Assembly: GCA_023512105.1 (NCBI GenBank)
Contig: JAIMAE010000002.1
Location: forward strand, 33,822-97,821
DNA length: 64,000 nucleotides
Direction: 5' to 3'
Source: Bacillota bacterium
Lineage (GTDB): Bacteria; Bacillota; Sulfobacillia; Sulfobacillales; Sulfobacillaceae
Shown here piece after piece: positions 36,176 to 44,575 of this stretch. Under the pieces are notes generated by a model. The model was not told the DNA's origin. It ran no database searches and worked only from the letters and a program-made list of their open reading frames with translations. A program made the translations under genes and the position numbers. Numbering within the stretch: the stretch's first letter is position 1; the number at the start of each line of letters is the position of its first letter.

Positions 36176-37561
36176 TCAGGCGCGCCGGGTCAGGCAGGCC
36201 ACCGCCTCCACGTGATCGGTGCGGGGAAACATGTCGACCGGCTGCAGGTAGTCCACGGTATAGCCGACGTGAAGGAGCGCGAGGTCGCGAGCCAGCGTCT
36301 CCGGCCGACAACTGACGTACACCAGCCGCTGGGGTCGGGCTTGGAGCAGAAGCGGCGCCACCGCCGCTTCCAGCCCGCTGCGGGGGGGATCCAAGATAAC
36401 GGCGGCGGGAGTGGGCGAGTTGGGCTGCCGCAGCCAGCGTTGAAGCACCTCCGCCGTGCTCCCGACCTCCATTTTGACCGTGAACAGCCGGTTTTCGGCA
36501 AAGTTCTTCCGGGCATCGGCCACCGCCGCTGGGTTGACCTCCACCGCCCACACCTCCCGGGCTCGTCGGCTGGCCAAGGCCGCCAACGTACCCACCCCGG
36601 CGTAAAGGTCCCAGATCAAATCGGCATCCCCGGGCAAGGCCTCCAAGGCGGCCTGGTAGAGCCGCTCCACCTGCACCGGGTTGACCTGGAAGAAGGCGGT
36701 AAAGGAGAGGCGAAAGCGCATGCCCAGAAGCTGCTCTACCAAGTAATCCCGGCCCGCCAAGGTGCGAGTGACCGGGCCCAACACCCGGTTGCCTGGCGCG
36801 GGATTCTCGTTAAACCCGACCCCCGCCACCTCCGGGACGGCCTCCTGGACTGCTTCGGCAAAGCGGGCCAAGCGCGGGTCGAAGTGCGTCCCCACCACCA
36901 GAACTAAGGCCTTTTGCTCCCAGCGCGAGGTGCGAACCAAGAGGTGGCGCAAAAGCCCCCGCCGGGTAGCTTCGTCGTAGACCGGCAGCCGAAGCCGCTC
37001 TGCCCAGGACCGAGCGACCGGGAGGATACGGTTGATTAAGGGATCTTGGATCTCGCAGCGGTCGGTGGCCACCACCGCGTGACTTTGCCGCCGGTACAAT
37101 CCCAGCACCGGCCGCCCGTCTGCCATCCCCCAGGGAAACTGCCCCTTGTTGCGGTAATGCCAGGGGTTTTCGGCGCCTAGGATGGGCCGGACCGCCACGC
37201 CGCTCAGATGGCCGACGCGCTGGAGCGCTTCGCGCACCCGTTGGGTTTTGTAAGCCAACTCCGCCTGGTAATCCCAGTGTTGCAGGGCACACCCGCCGCA
37301 GGCGGGAAACACCGGACAGCGGGGGGTAACGCGTTCCGGAGCGATTTGCAACAGTTCGGTGACCACCGCCTTGACGTAGGTGCGGTGGGAATCCCGAAGG
37401 CGCGCCCGCGCCGTCTCCCCGGGAAGCGCGCCGGCCACAAAGGCCACCCGCCCGTCCGGCCATTCCCCGACCCCTTCGCCCTCCAACCCCATGCGCTGGA
37501 TGGCCACGGTGGCCTCTTGGCCCAGCCCAGGTGCCCTGCCGCCATCGGTATCCGATGCCAT
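36176..37561 (-). CDS. 23S rRNA (uracil-C5)-methyltransferase, RumA/RlmCD family
   Basis: 461 residues. An N-terminal TRAM domain (about 15-70) is followed by the Fe-S cysteines of CPVFPACGGCALQHW, the SAM motif IWDLYAGVGTLAALA and the catalytic cysteine in YVSCRPETLARDL. It methylates uridine in 23S rRNA (U747/U1939-type sites). The ATG lies three bases beyond the gatB stop. A Bacillus homolog (YefA) also lies near gatCAB, which supports the assignment. Confidence 0.92.
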   Translation of the reverse strand: MASDTDGGRAPGLGQEATVAIQRMGLEGEGVGEWPDGRVAFVAGALPGETARARLRDSHRTYVKAVVTELLQIAPERVTPRCPVFPACGGCALQHWDYQAELAYKTQRVREALQRVGHLSGVAVRPILGAENPWHYRNKGQFPWGMADGRPVLGLYRRQSHAVVATDRCEIQDPLINRILPVARSWAERLRLPVYDEATRRGLLRHLLVRTSRWEQKALVLVVGTHFDPRLARFAEAVQEAVPEVAGVGFNENPAPGNRVLGPVTRTLAGRDYLVEQLLGMRFRLSFTAFFQVNPVQVERLYQAALEALPGDADLIWDLYAGVGTLAALASRRAREVWAVEVNPAAVADARKNFAENRLFTVKMEVGSTAEVLQRWLRQPNSPTPAAVILDPPRSGLEAAVAPLLLQARPQRLVYVSCRPETLARDLALLHVGYTVDYLQPVDMFPRTDHVEAVACLTRRA

Positions 37562-37564
37562 GGG

Positions 37565-39055
37565 CTACGACCCCGAGGGGCGGACCGGTTCACTCAAGAG
37601 TTCTCGCAGCAGCCGATTGACCACTTCGGGATTGGCCTGACCGCGGGTGCGCTTCATCACCTGGCCGACCAAAAACGCCAAGGCCTTTTCCTTGCCGGCC
37701 CGGAAATCCTCCACCACCTTGGCGTGCTCGCCGATCACCGCCTCCACTTCCTGGCGAATTCGCCCCTCATCGCTGATTTGGCTGACGCCCAAACGGCGGA
37801 TGGCCGCCTCGGCCGACTCCCCGCGCTCAAACATCGCCTCCAGAACCTCTTTGGCCATGCGGCCGGAGAGGACTCCGCGGTCGATCTGGGTCAACAGGGC
37901 CGCCAGCTCGGCGGGCGGGACCGGAGCATCGCCGTATCCCCGTTTGGCGGCGTTGAGCAGGCGGGCCAAGTCAGAGAGCATCCAGTTGGCCACCGGCACC
38001 GCCTTCCCGTAGGCCTCCCAAGCAGCCCGGAAGTAGGCCACCGCGCTCGGGTCCTGCACCAAGATCTCGGCGTCTTTGGCCTCTAGTCCAGCGGCTTTCA
38101 GCTCCTCGCGAACCCGGTCGGGCAGCGGCGGCAACGCCTTGGCCCAGGCCGCGATTTGGGCAGCCTCCAGCCTGAGGGGCGGCAGGTCCGGCTCGGGAAA
38201 GTATCGGTAGTCGTGGGCTTCCTCCTTGCTGCGCTGCGAGTAGGTGCGCCCGCTGACGTCGTCAAATCCTCGCGTCTCCAACTCAATCTTCAACCCCTGG
38301 GCCAACCGGGTGGCCTGCCGCTCCACCTCGTAATCGATGGCGCGCTCGACGTTGCGCAGAGAGTTGAGATTCTTGATCTCCACCCGCGGCAAGTCGCCCA
38401 GGCTGCCCGCCCAGCCGTGCGGGCGCAAGGAGACGTTGGCGTCGCAGCGCATCGAGCCTTCTTCCATCCGCAGGTCGGAGATGTCCAGGTAGGAGAGCAC
38501 CGTGCGCAGGGCGTTGAGGTACCAGCGCGCCTCTTCCCCCGAGCTGAGGTCGGGCTCGGAGACGATTTCGATCAAAGGCACCCCAGCGCGGTTGAGGTCG
38601 ACCAGGGAGCCGGCGGCGTCGGAAAGGCGCTGGCCGAGGTGGTTGAGTTTCCCGGCGTCCTCCTCTAGGTGGATGCGGCGGATGCGCACCGTCTTGACGT
38701 AGTTCCCCCGTCCGTCGTAGATGGCCAGCTGGCCGTGCTCGCACAGCGGCTGATCGTATTGCGAGATCTGATACCCCTTGGGGAGGTCAGGGTAGAAGTA
38801 CTGTTTGCGGTCAAACTTGGAAATCTCGCGCACCGTGCAGCCAAGGGCTAGGCCTGCGCGGGCCGCCTTGGCCACCGCCTCCTGGTTCAAGACCGGAAGC
38901 ACCCCCGGCAGGCCCAAGCATACCGGGCAGGTCAGACTGTTGGGGGGCGCCCCAAACCGGTTTTCGCACCCGCAGAACAGTTTGGTGCGGGTCTTCAACT
39001 CGACGTGCACCTCAAGTCCGATAATGACGTCATAGCCGACCGCTTTCGCCGCCAT
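37565..39055 (-). CDS. gatB: Aspartyl/glutamyl-tRNA amidotransferase subunit B
   Basis: 496 residues. The N-terminal IIGLEVHVELKTRTKLFCGC, the zinc site with LTCPVCLGLPG, and YFPEPDLPPL are diagnostic of GatB, which phosphorylates mischarged Glu-tRNA(Gln) or Asp-tRNA(Asn). A C-terminal GatB/YqeY helical domain binds the tRNA. Start is one base after the gatA stop. Confidence 0.97.
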   Translation of the reverse strand: MAAKAVGYDVIIGLEVHVELKTRTKLFCGCENRFGAPPNSLTCPVCLGLPGVLPVLNQEAVAKAARAGLALGCTVREISKFDRKQYFYPDLPKGYQISQYDQPLCEHGQLAIYDGRGNYVKTVRIRRIHLEEDAGKLNHLGQRLSDAAGSLVDLNRAGVPLIEIVSEPDLSSGEEARWYLNALRTVLSYLDISDLRMEEGSMRCDANVSLRPHGWAGSLGDLPRVEIKNLNSLRNVERAIDYEVERQATRLAQGLKIELETRGFDDVSGRTYSQRSKEEAHDYRYFPEPDLPPLRLEAAQIAAWAKALPPLPDRVREELKAAGLEAKDAEILVQDPSAVAYFRAAWEAYGKAVPVANWMLSDLARLLNAAKRGYGDAPVPPAELAALLTQIDRGVLSGRMAKEVLEAMFERGESAEAAIRRLGVSQISDEGRIRQEVEAVIGEHAKVVEDFRAGKEKALAFLVGQVMKRTRGQANPEVVNRLLRELLSEPVRPSGS

Positions 39056-39056
39056 C

Positions 39057-40520
39057 TTACGCCTCCTCCCTTTGCCAAGGCCAGCGGGGGCGCTCGGTCA
39101 CGGCCTCGACCATCCGGGCCGCCCGCAACAGCAAGTCCTCCGAAAAGGCGGGGCCAATCAGTTGCAAACCCACTGGCAACCCCTCGGCCCACCCGCAGGG
39201 CACCGAGATGGCCGGCAATCCCGCCAAGTTGCTGGTCACCGTACACACGTCAGAGAGGTACATCCGCAGCGGGTCGTCTGACCGCGAACCCAAGGGAAAT
39301 GGCAGGTCGGGGGTGGTGGGGGTGGCCACCACGTCCACATGGGCAAACGCCTGCTCGAAGTCCTGGCGGATCAACGTGCGCACTTTCTCGGCCCGCAGGT
39401 AATAGGCGTCGTAATACCCGGCCGACAGCACATGGGTTCCGAGCAAAATCCGCCGCTTCACCTCCACCCCAAATCCGGCCGCCCGGGTGGACTCGTACAG
39501 CTGAGTCAAGTCCGACGCCGGCTGGCGCAGGCCAAAGCGAATCCCGTCGTAGCGGGCCAAGTTGGAGGAAGCCTCCGCCGGCGCGATCAAATAGTAGGTG
39601 GCGATGGCGTAGGGGGTGTGCGGCAGGCTGATGGGCACCAGTTGAGCGCCGCCTGCGGCCAGTCGCTGTAAGGCCGCCTCCACGGTCCGTTGAACTACCG
39701 GGTCGATGCCTTCGCCAAAGTACTCCGCGGGCACCCCGATGCGGAGCCCCGGCAAGGGCTGGTCCAGGTGCTGGCGATACGGCGGCACCGGCTCGTCTAC
39801 CGAAGTGGCATCCTTGGCGTCCACGCCGGCCAACACCTCCAGCAGCAAGGCGGCGTCTTCGACCGTGCGGGCCAACGGCCCAATCTGGTCCAGGCTCGAA
39901 GCGAAGGCAATCAGGCCGTAGCGCGAGACTCGCCCGTAGGTCGGCTTGAGCCCCACCACCCCGCAGTAGGCGGCCGGCTGACGAATCGATCCCCCGGTGT
40001 CGGAGCCGAGCGCCACCAGAGCCGAGCCGGCCGCCACCGCCGCCGCCGAGCCACCGCTGGAACCTCCAGGCACCCGGCCCGGATCCCAAGGGTTGTAAGT
40101 CGGGTGGTAGGCCGAAAACTCGGTGGAAGAGCCCATGGCAAATTCATCTAAGTTGGTCTTGCCGAGGATGATCGCCCCGGCCGCAACCAGGCGTTCCACC
40201 ACGGTGGCCGAATAGGGAGGCACCCAGCCGGACAGAATCTTCGAGCCGGCGGTGGTCTCCATGCCTTCCATCACGATGTTGTCTTTGACCGCCACCGGCA
40301 CTCCCGCCAGCGGCCAGCGGCGCCGCTCCTCCCAAGAAGCCTGGTCGATCCGCTCGGCCTGCTCACGCGCCCCCGCTTCGTCCAGGCGCAGGTAGGCCCC
40401 GACGGTAGGCTCGGAAGCTTGAACCTGTTGTATGTAGGCCTCAACGGCCTGGCGCGCGGAGACCTCCCCTTCGCGCACCGCCGCTGCCAGAGCGGCCGCC
40501 CCCAGCTCGAGGAGATTCAT
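39057..40520 (-). CDS. gatA: Aspartyl/glutamyl-tRNA amidotransferase subunit A
   Basis: 487 residues with the amidase signature GSSGGSAAAVAAGSALVALGSDTGGSIRQPA, carrying the Ser-Ser-Lys triad with VAVKDNI. It releases ammonia from glutamine for the transamidation. The ATG overlaps the gatC stop (ATGA), so translation is coupled. Longer upstream readings are not supported because they run through gatC. Confidence 0.97.
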   Translation of the reverse strand: MNLLELGAAALAAAVREGEVSARQAVEAYIQQVQASEPTVGAYLRLDEAGAREQAERIDQASWEERRRWPLAGVPVAVKDNIVMEGMETTAGSKILSGWVPPYSATVVERLVAAGAIILGKTNLDEFAMGSSTEFSAYHPTYNPWDPGRVPGGSSGGSAAAVAAGSALVALGSDTGGSIRQPAAYCGVVGLKPTYGRVSRYGLIAFASSLDQIGPLARTVEDAALLLEVLAGVDAKDATSVDEPVPPYRQHLDQPLPGLRIGVPAEYFGEGIDPVVQRTVEAALQRLAAGGAQLVPISLPHTPYAIATYYLIAPAEASSNLARYDGIRFGLRQPASDLTQLYESTRAAGFGVEVKRRILLGTHVLSAGYYDAYYLRAEKVRTLIRQDFEQAFAHVDVVATPTTPDLPFPLGSRSDDPLRMYLSDVCTVTSNLAGLPAISVPCGWAEGLPVGLQLIGPAFSEDLLLRAARMVEAVTERPRWPWQREEA

Positions 40521-40831
40521 TCCTCCGCGCCTCCTTCGCCATCGCCTTCCAGAATGCGCGGCACCACGAACATCGCGTCTTTGACCTGCGGCGCTTGCGA
40601 GAGCGCGCGCTCGGGAGAAAACGAAGGGTGTACCGCGTCCTCGCGCAGCGGCATGGCTCGCCCCAGCCCGTGGAAAGTCGGCAACACCGAATCGGTGGTC
40701 AGGGCATTGAGCTGCTCGGCGTAGGTCAAGACGGCATTGAGGTCGCTCACCAAGCGCTCGGCTTCCTTTTCGCTGACGGCCAGGCGCGCCAGCCGGGCGA
40801 CATGGCGCACGTCGCGTACCGTAAAGCCCAT
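40517..40831 (-). CDS. gatC: Aspartyl/glutamyl-tRNA amidotransferase subunit C
   Basis: 104 residues. VRHVARLARLAVSEKEAERL and LNALTTDSVLPTFHGLGRAMPLREDAV are typical for GatC, which wraps around and stabilises GatA-GatB. First gene of gatCAB; in Bacillus the same order is found near ligA and pcrA. Confidence 0.95.
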   Translation of the reverse strand: MGFTVRDVRHVARLARLAVSEKEAERLVSDLNAVLTYAEQLNALTTDSVLPTFHGLGRAMPLREDAVHPSFSPERALSQAPQVKDAMFVVPRILEGDGEGGAEE

Positions 40832-40937
40832 CGTGGGGAATCGTCCCTTTCTGCGTAATTTCCGGTCCCAGGTCGTGGTCCACCGAGGTGGACATCGCCA
40901 ACATTATACACCTCTGCCCGCCCGAGCCAGGCCGGGC

Positions 40938-42533
40938 CTACCCCTCTGGATCCAGGGGATGGTAGCAGCGCACCGCCCGCTCGCCCGACAAGGGGAGCAG
41001 CGGAGGCACGGCCCGGCGGCAGTCCGGGCGTACCCGCGGACAGCAGGGCGCCCACGGGCAGCCGGACTCCTCCGCCCCCGGCTCCCCCAAGCCCAGGCGC
41101 CCCTGAATCAGCGCCGCCGTGTAAGGATGGCGGGGCGCGTGGTAGACCTGCTCGGCCGGCCCGACCTCCACCACCCAGCCGCCGTACATCACCACCAGCC
41201 GATGCACGGCCAAAGCCCACGGGCCAGGGTCGTGTTCCACCCACAGCAGGGCCGAGCCGGCTTTTTGGCCAGCTTCCCAAAGGAGCCGGGCGACCTTCTG
41301 ACGCGTGCCGAAATCCAGCCCGGCCATCGGCTCGTCGGCCACCACCACCTCCGGCGCGGCAATCAGCGCCCGCAGCACCCCTACCCGGCGGCATTGGCCA
41401 TAGGAGAGCTCAGTCGGGCGCCGACGCAGGTGCTCACCGCTGAGCTCCAGGCGCTCCGCCCAGCGGAGCACCTCTTGGCGCCGCCAGCGGGCGTCGCCCC
41501 GACCGGATTGCGCCAGCGGCTCTTCCAACAGCTCCCCCACCGTCCGGCTCGGGCTCAAGCTGGCAACCGCCTCCTGGGCGATTAGCTGCACCCGGGCGCG
41601 CTCTCGGGCGCGCCGCGGCGGCCAAGGGAGGCCGCCCACCAGCACCTCCCCCTCGCTGGGCTCGACCCAGCCGGCCGCCAATTTGGCCACCGTGCTCTTG
41701 CCGGCTCCGACGTCCCCGACCACCATCACCCGCTCCCCGCGGGCGAGGGACAGCGTGACCCCCCGGCAGGCCCAGCTGCGCCGGCCGGCTGATCCCGGAT
41801 AGCGTTTACCCACGTCCCGAAGCTCCAGCACCGGCGACGTGGGGAGGCCTAAGGGGGGCTCCCCCGGAGGCGACGACCCGTCCAGGCCAACCGTGGCCCC
41901 GAGGTCCAAACGCTCGGCCCCCAGCGGCTCCCACCCCCTCCCGTCGTGCGCCAGCACCAGCAGGGCGCCCCCTTCGCGCCGGTAGCGGTCGAGGGTTTCT
42001 ACCATCCACTGGTGGTGGCGCAAGTCCAATCCCAACGTCGGCTCGTCGGCGACCAGCACCAAGGGGCGCAAGGCCAAGGTCAGCGCGGTCAACACCGCTT
42101 TGGCCATCCCCCCGGAGAGCTGGTGGGGAAAGGCGCCGGCCCAAGCCGGATCCAGCCCATGCCGCTTTAGCCACTGGCCCGCGTCGACCGCCAGGCCGCT
42201 GCTGGCCAAAGCATCCTGGATCTGCCGGCCCACCGGCTTGAAGGGGTGCAAGGCGCGCGAGGCATCCTGAAACAACACCGCGATGCCCCGGCCGCGCACC
42301 TTCTGCCAGACCGACTCCGGCTCCCCCAGGAGAGAGCGGCCTTGAAACCGCAGAATGCCCCGGATGCGGGTGGACTCTCCGCTCAGCCCCACCAGCGCCC
42401 AAGCCAAGGAGGACTTGCCCGCCCCGGTGGGACCGGCCAGGATCACCGCCCGTCCGGCCTGCAAGGCAAAATCGGGATAGGAGATGGGCGGGCTTGAAGG
42501 GTATTGGATGGTGAGCGCAGAGACCTCAAGCAC
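40938..42533 (-). CDS. Fused two-domain ABC ATPase, oligopeptide/nickel type
   Basis: 531 residues with two ATPase domains. The first has Walker A GPTGAGKSS, signature LSGGM and Walker B VLVADEPTLGLD. The second has GDVGAGKST, a changed signature LSYGQ and VVVADEPMAGLD. The end has the oligopeptide/dipeptide-type tail with PRHPYTAALI and a Cys cluster (GCPWAPCCP, PDC, RCYHP). This corresponds to DppD and DppF joined as one chain. The GTG start overlaps the ligA stop by eight bases. No binding protein or permease is near, so its partner subunits must be elsewhere (inference). Confidence 0.88.
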   Translation of the reverse strand: MLEVSALTIQYPSSPPISYPDFALQAGRAVILAGPTGAGKSSLAWALVGLSGESTRIRGILRFQGRSLLGEPESVWQKVRGRGIAVLFQDASRALHPFKPVGRQIQDALASSGLAVDAGQWLKRHGLDPAWAGAFPHQLSGGMAKAVLTALTLALRPLVLVADEPTLGLDLRHHQWMVETLDRYRREGGALLVLAHDGRGWEPLGAERLDLGATVGLDGSSPPGEPPLGLPTSPVLELRDVGKRYPGSAGRRSWACRGVTLSLARGERVMVVGDVGAGKSTVAKLAAGWVEPSEGEVLVGGLPWPPRRARERARVQLIAQEAVASLSPSRTVGELLEEPLAQSGRGDARWRRQEVLRWAERLELSGEHLRRRPTELSYGQCRRVGVLRALIAAPEVVVADEPMAGLDFGTRQKVARLLWEAGQKAGSALLWVEHDPGPWALAVHRLVVMYGGWVVEVGPAEQVYHAPRHPYTAALIQGRLGLGEPGAEESGCPWAPCCPRVRPDCRRAVPPLLPLSGERAVRCYHPLDPEG

Positions 42534-44541
42534 CGGTCGTCCCGCGAAGGCGCCGGAGGAACTCGGCCTCGCTCCAGACGGGGACTCCCAACTCCCGAGC
42601 TCGCTCCAGTTTGGAACCCGGTTTTTCCCCCGCCACCACGGCGGTCGTGCGTCGCGAAACGCTGGAGCTCACCTCGCCCCCCGCCCGGACAATCGCCTCT
42701 TCGGCCTCGCGGCGGGAAAAATGGCTGAGCGTGCCGGTCACCACCAAAACTTGACCGGCCAAGGGGGCAGCTGCGGGGACCGCCTCCGCCGGCTCGTCCA
42801 TTCGCAGCCCGTATCCCTTCAACTTTTCCAACACCGCCCGGTTGCGCGGCTCCTCGAAAAACTGCCGCACGCTCTCGGCAATCTTGTCGCCAATCTCCGG
42901 GACGGCGGTCAACTCCTCGCGGCTGGCCGCGGCCAAGCGATCCATGTGTTGGAAATGGCGGGCCAACACCTGCGCTACCTTTTCTCCCACGAAGCGAATG
43001 CCCAAGGCGAAGATCAGCCGCGAGAGCGGGCGCTCCTTGCTGGCGGCGATGTTGGCCACCAATTTCTGGGCCAGGACCGGACCAAAACGCGGCAGCGCGG
43101 CGAGGGCCTCGGCCTTCAGTTGGTAGAGGTCGGATACGTCGTGGACCATCCCTTGCGCCAGTAAGAGGTCCACCGTCTTCTCCCCCAACCCCTCGATGTC
43201 CATCGCCGCCCGCGAACCAAAGTGGATCAGCGACTCGCGGATCTGGGCCGGGCAGGCCATGCCGTTGAGACACCGGTAGGCGGCCTCGCCGGGAACCCGC
43301 CGCACCTCCCCGCCGCAGACCGGACAGCGCTCGGGAAAGACAAAGGGGCGCGTCCCTTCCGGGCGCAGGGAAAATTCCACCCGCACCACCTCGGGGATGA
43401 TCTCCCCCGCCTTGCGGACGTAGACAAAGTCCCCTTCCCGCACGTCCAGGGCGGCGATGATATCGGCGTTGTGCAACGAGGCGCGGCTGACCTGGGTGCC
43501 GGCCAACCGCACCGGCTCCAGCTCGGCGGTGGGCGTCAGCGTCCCGGTTCGCCCGACCGAAAGCACGATGCGCCGAATTTGGGTCAAGGCCTCTTCCGGC
43601 GGAAACTTAAACGCCATCGCCCAACGCGGCGCTTTTTGGGTGTTCCCAAGCCGGCGGGCCAGATCCAGGTCATCTAATTTAAACACCAGGCCGTCGGTCT
43701 CGAAGTCCAGTTCCTCGCGCTGATTCTGCCATCGGGTGACGTAAGCCCACAGGCTGTCCACCCCTTGGCAGCGCTGCCAATGCGGCTCGACCGGAAAGCC
43801 CAGGGCCGAAAGCCGCTGCAAGGCCTGGTGTTGAAAGCGGACCGGCTCCGAGGCACTGCGAATCTCGTAGACAAACAGAGACAGCCGCCGCTCGCGGGTG
43901 ATCTCCGGGTCCAGCTGCCGCAGGGAACCGGCGGCGGCGTTGCGAGGATTGGCCAAGCGGGGCAAGCCGGCCGCCTCGCGCTCCGCGTTTAAGGCCCGAA
44001 ACCGAGAGCGGGCGAGGTAGACCTCGCCACGCACCTCCATGGTGACCGGCTCGCGCAGCCGCAAGGGGAGTTCGGAGATGGTGGCCACGTTGGCGGTGAC
44101 GTCTTCGCCCACCAGGCCGTCGCCGCGGGTGGCGGCCCGGACAAACCGCCCCTGCTCGTAAAAGAGGATGACGCTTAGGCCGTCGATCTTCAGTTCGGCG
44201 CAAAACGCCGCCGCTCCATTGGCCTCGCTCTCCATGCGGCGCACAAACTCTTCCAACTCGTCGCGGTCGTGGAGGTTCATCAGGCTTAACACCGGCTGGG
44301 CAAAGCGGACCGGGACGAAGCCCTCCTGGGCTTGGCCGCCGACCGAGGTCAGCGGGGAGTCGGGGAGCTTCCATTCCGGATACAGGCGCTCCAGGCGCTC
44401 CAGCTCCTGCACCAGCTGGTCGTATTCGGCGTCGGTGATCTCAGGCTGGTCCAGGTCGTAGTACAGATGGTTGTGGTAGCGAATGGCCTCGGCCAAATGG
44501 CGCATGCGCGCCACCACCGCCTCCCGTTCCGGCTCGGCCAC
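42526..44541 (-). CDS. ligA: NAD-dependent DNA ligase
   Basis: 671 residues, standard length. The adenylation lysine is in CAELKIDGLSV; the zinc finger cysteines are in CPVCGGEV and CLNGMACP; helix-hairpin-helix repeats and a C-terminal BRCT domain (VLVVTGTLSHFSRREAEEAI) follow. It seals nicks in replication and repair. GTG start with GGGAGGAG upstream. It follows pcrA by 34 bases, the same order as in Bacillus. Confidence 0.97.
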   Translation of the reverse strand: MAEPEREAVVARMRHLAEAIRYHNHLYYDLDQPEITDAEYDQLVQELERLERLYPEWKLPDSPLTSVGGQAQEGFVPVRFAQPVLSLMNLHDRDELEEFVRRMESEANGAAAFCAELKIDGLSVILFYEQGRFVRAATRGDGLVGEDVTANVATISELPLRLREPVTMEVRGEVYLARSRFRALNAEREAAGLPRLANPRNAAAGSLRQLDPEITRERRLSLFVYEIRSASEPVRFQHQALQRLSALGFPVEPHWQRCQGVDSLWAYVTRWQNQREELDFETDGLVFKLDDLDLARRLGNTQKAPRWAMAFKFPPEEALTQIRRIVLSVGRTGTLTPTAELEPVRLAGTQVSRASLHNADIIAALDVREGDFVYVRKAGEIIPEVVRVEFSLRPEGTRPFVFPERCPVCGGEVRRVPGEAAYRCLNGMACPAQIRESLIHFGSRAAMDIEGLGEKTVDLLLAQGMVHDVSDLYQLKAEALAALPRFGPVLAQKLVANIAASKERPLSRLIFALGIRFVGEKVAQVLARHFQHMDRLAAASREELTAVPEIGDKIAESVRQFFEEPRNRAVLEKLKGYGLRMDEPAEAVPAAAPLAGQVLVVTGTLSHFSRREAEEAIVRAGGEVSSSVSRRTTAVVAGEKPGSKLERARELGVPVWSEAEFLRRLRGTTGA

Positions 44542-44575
44542 CGTGATTCTCCTCCCTGCCTTTTGGGTTGTCCCC

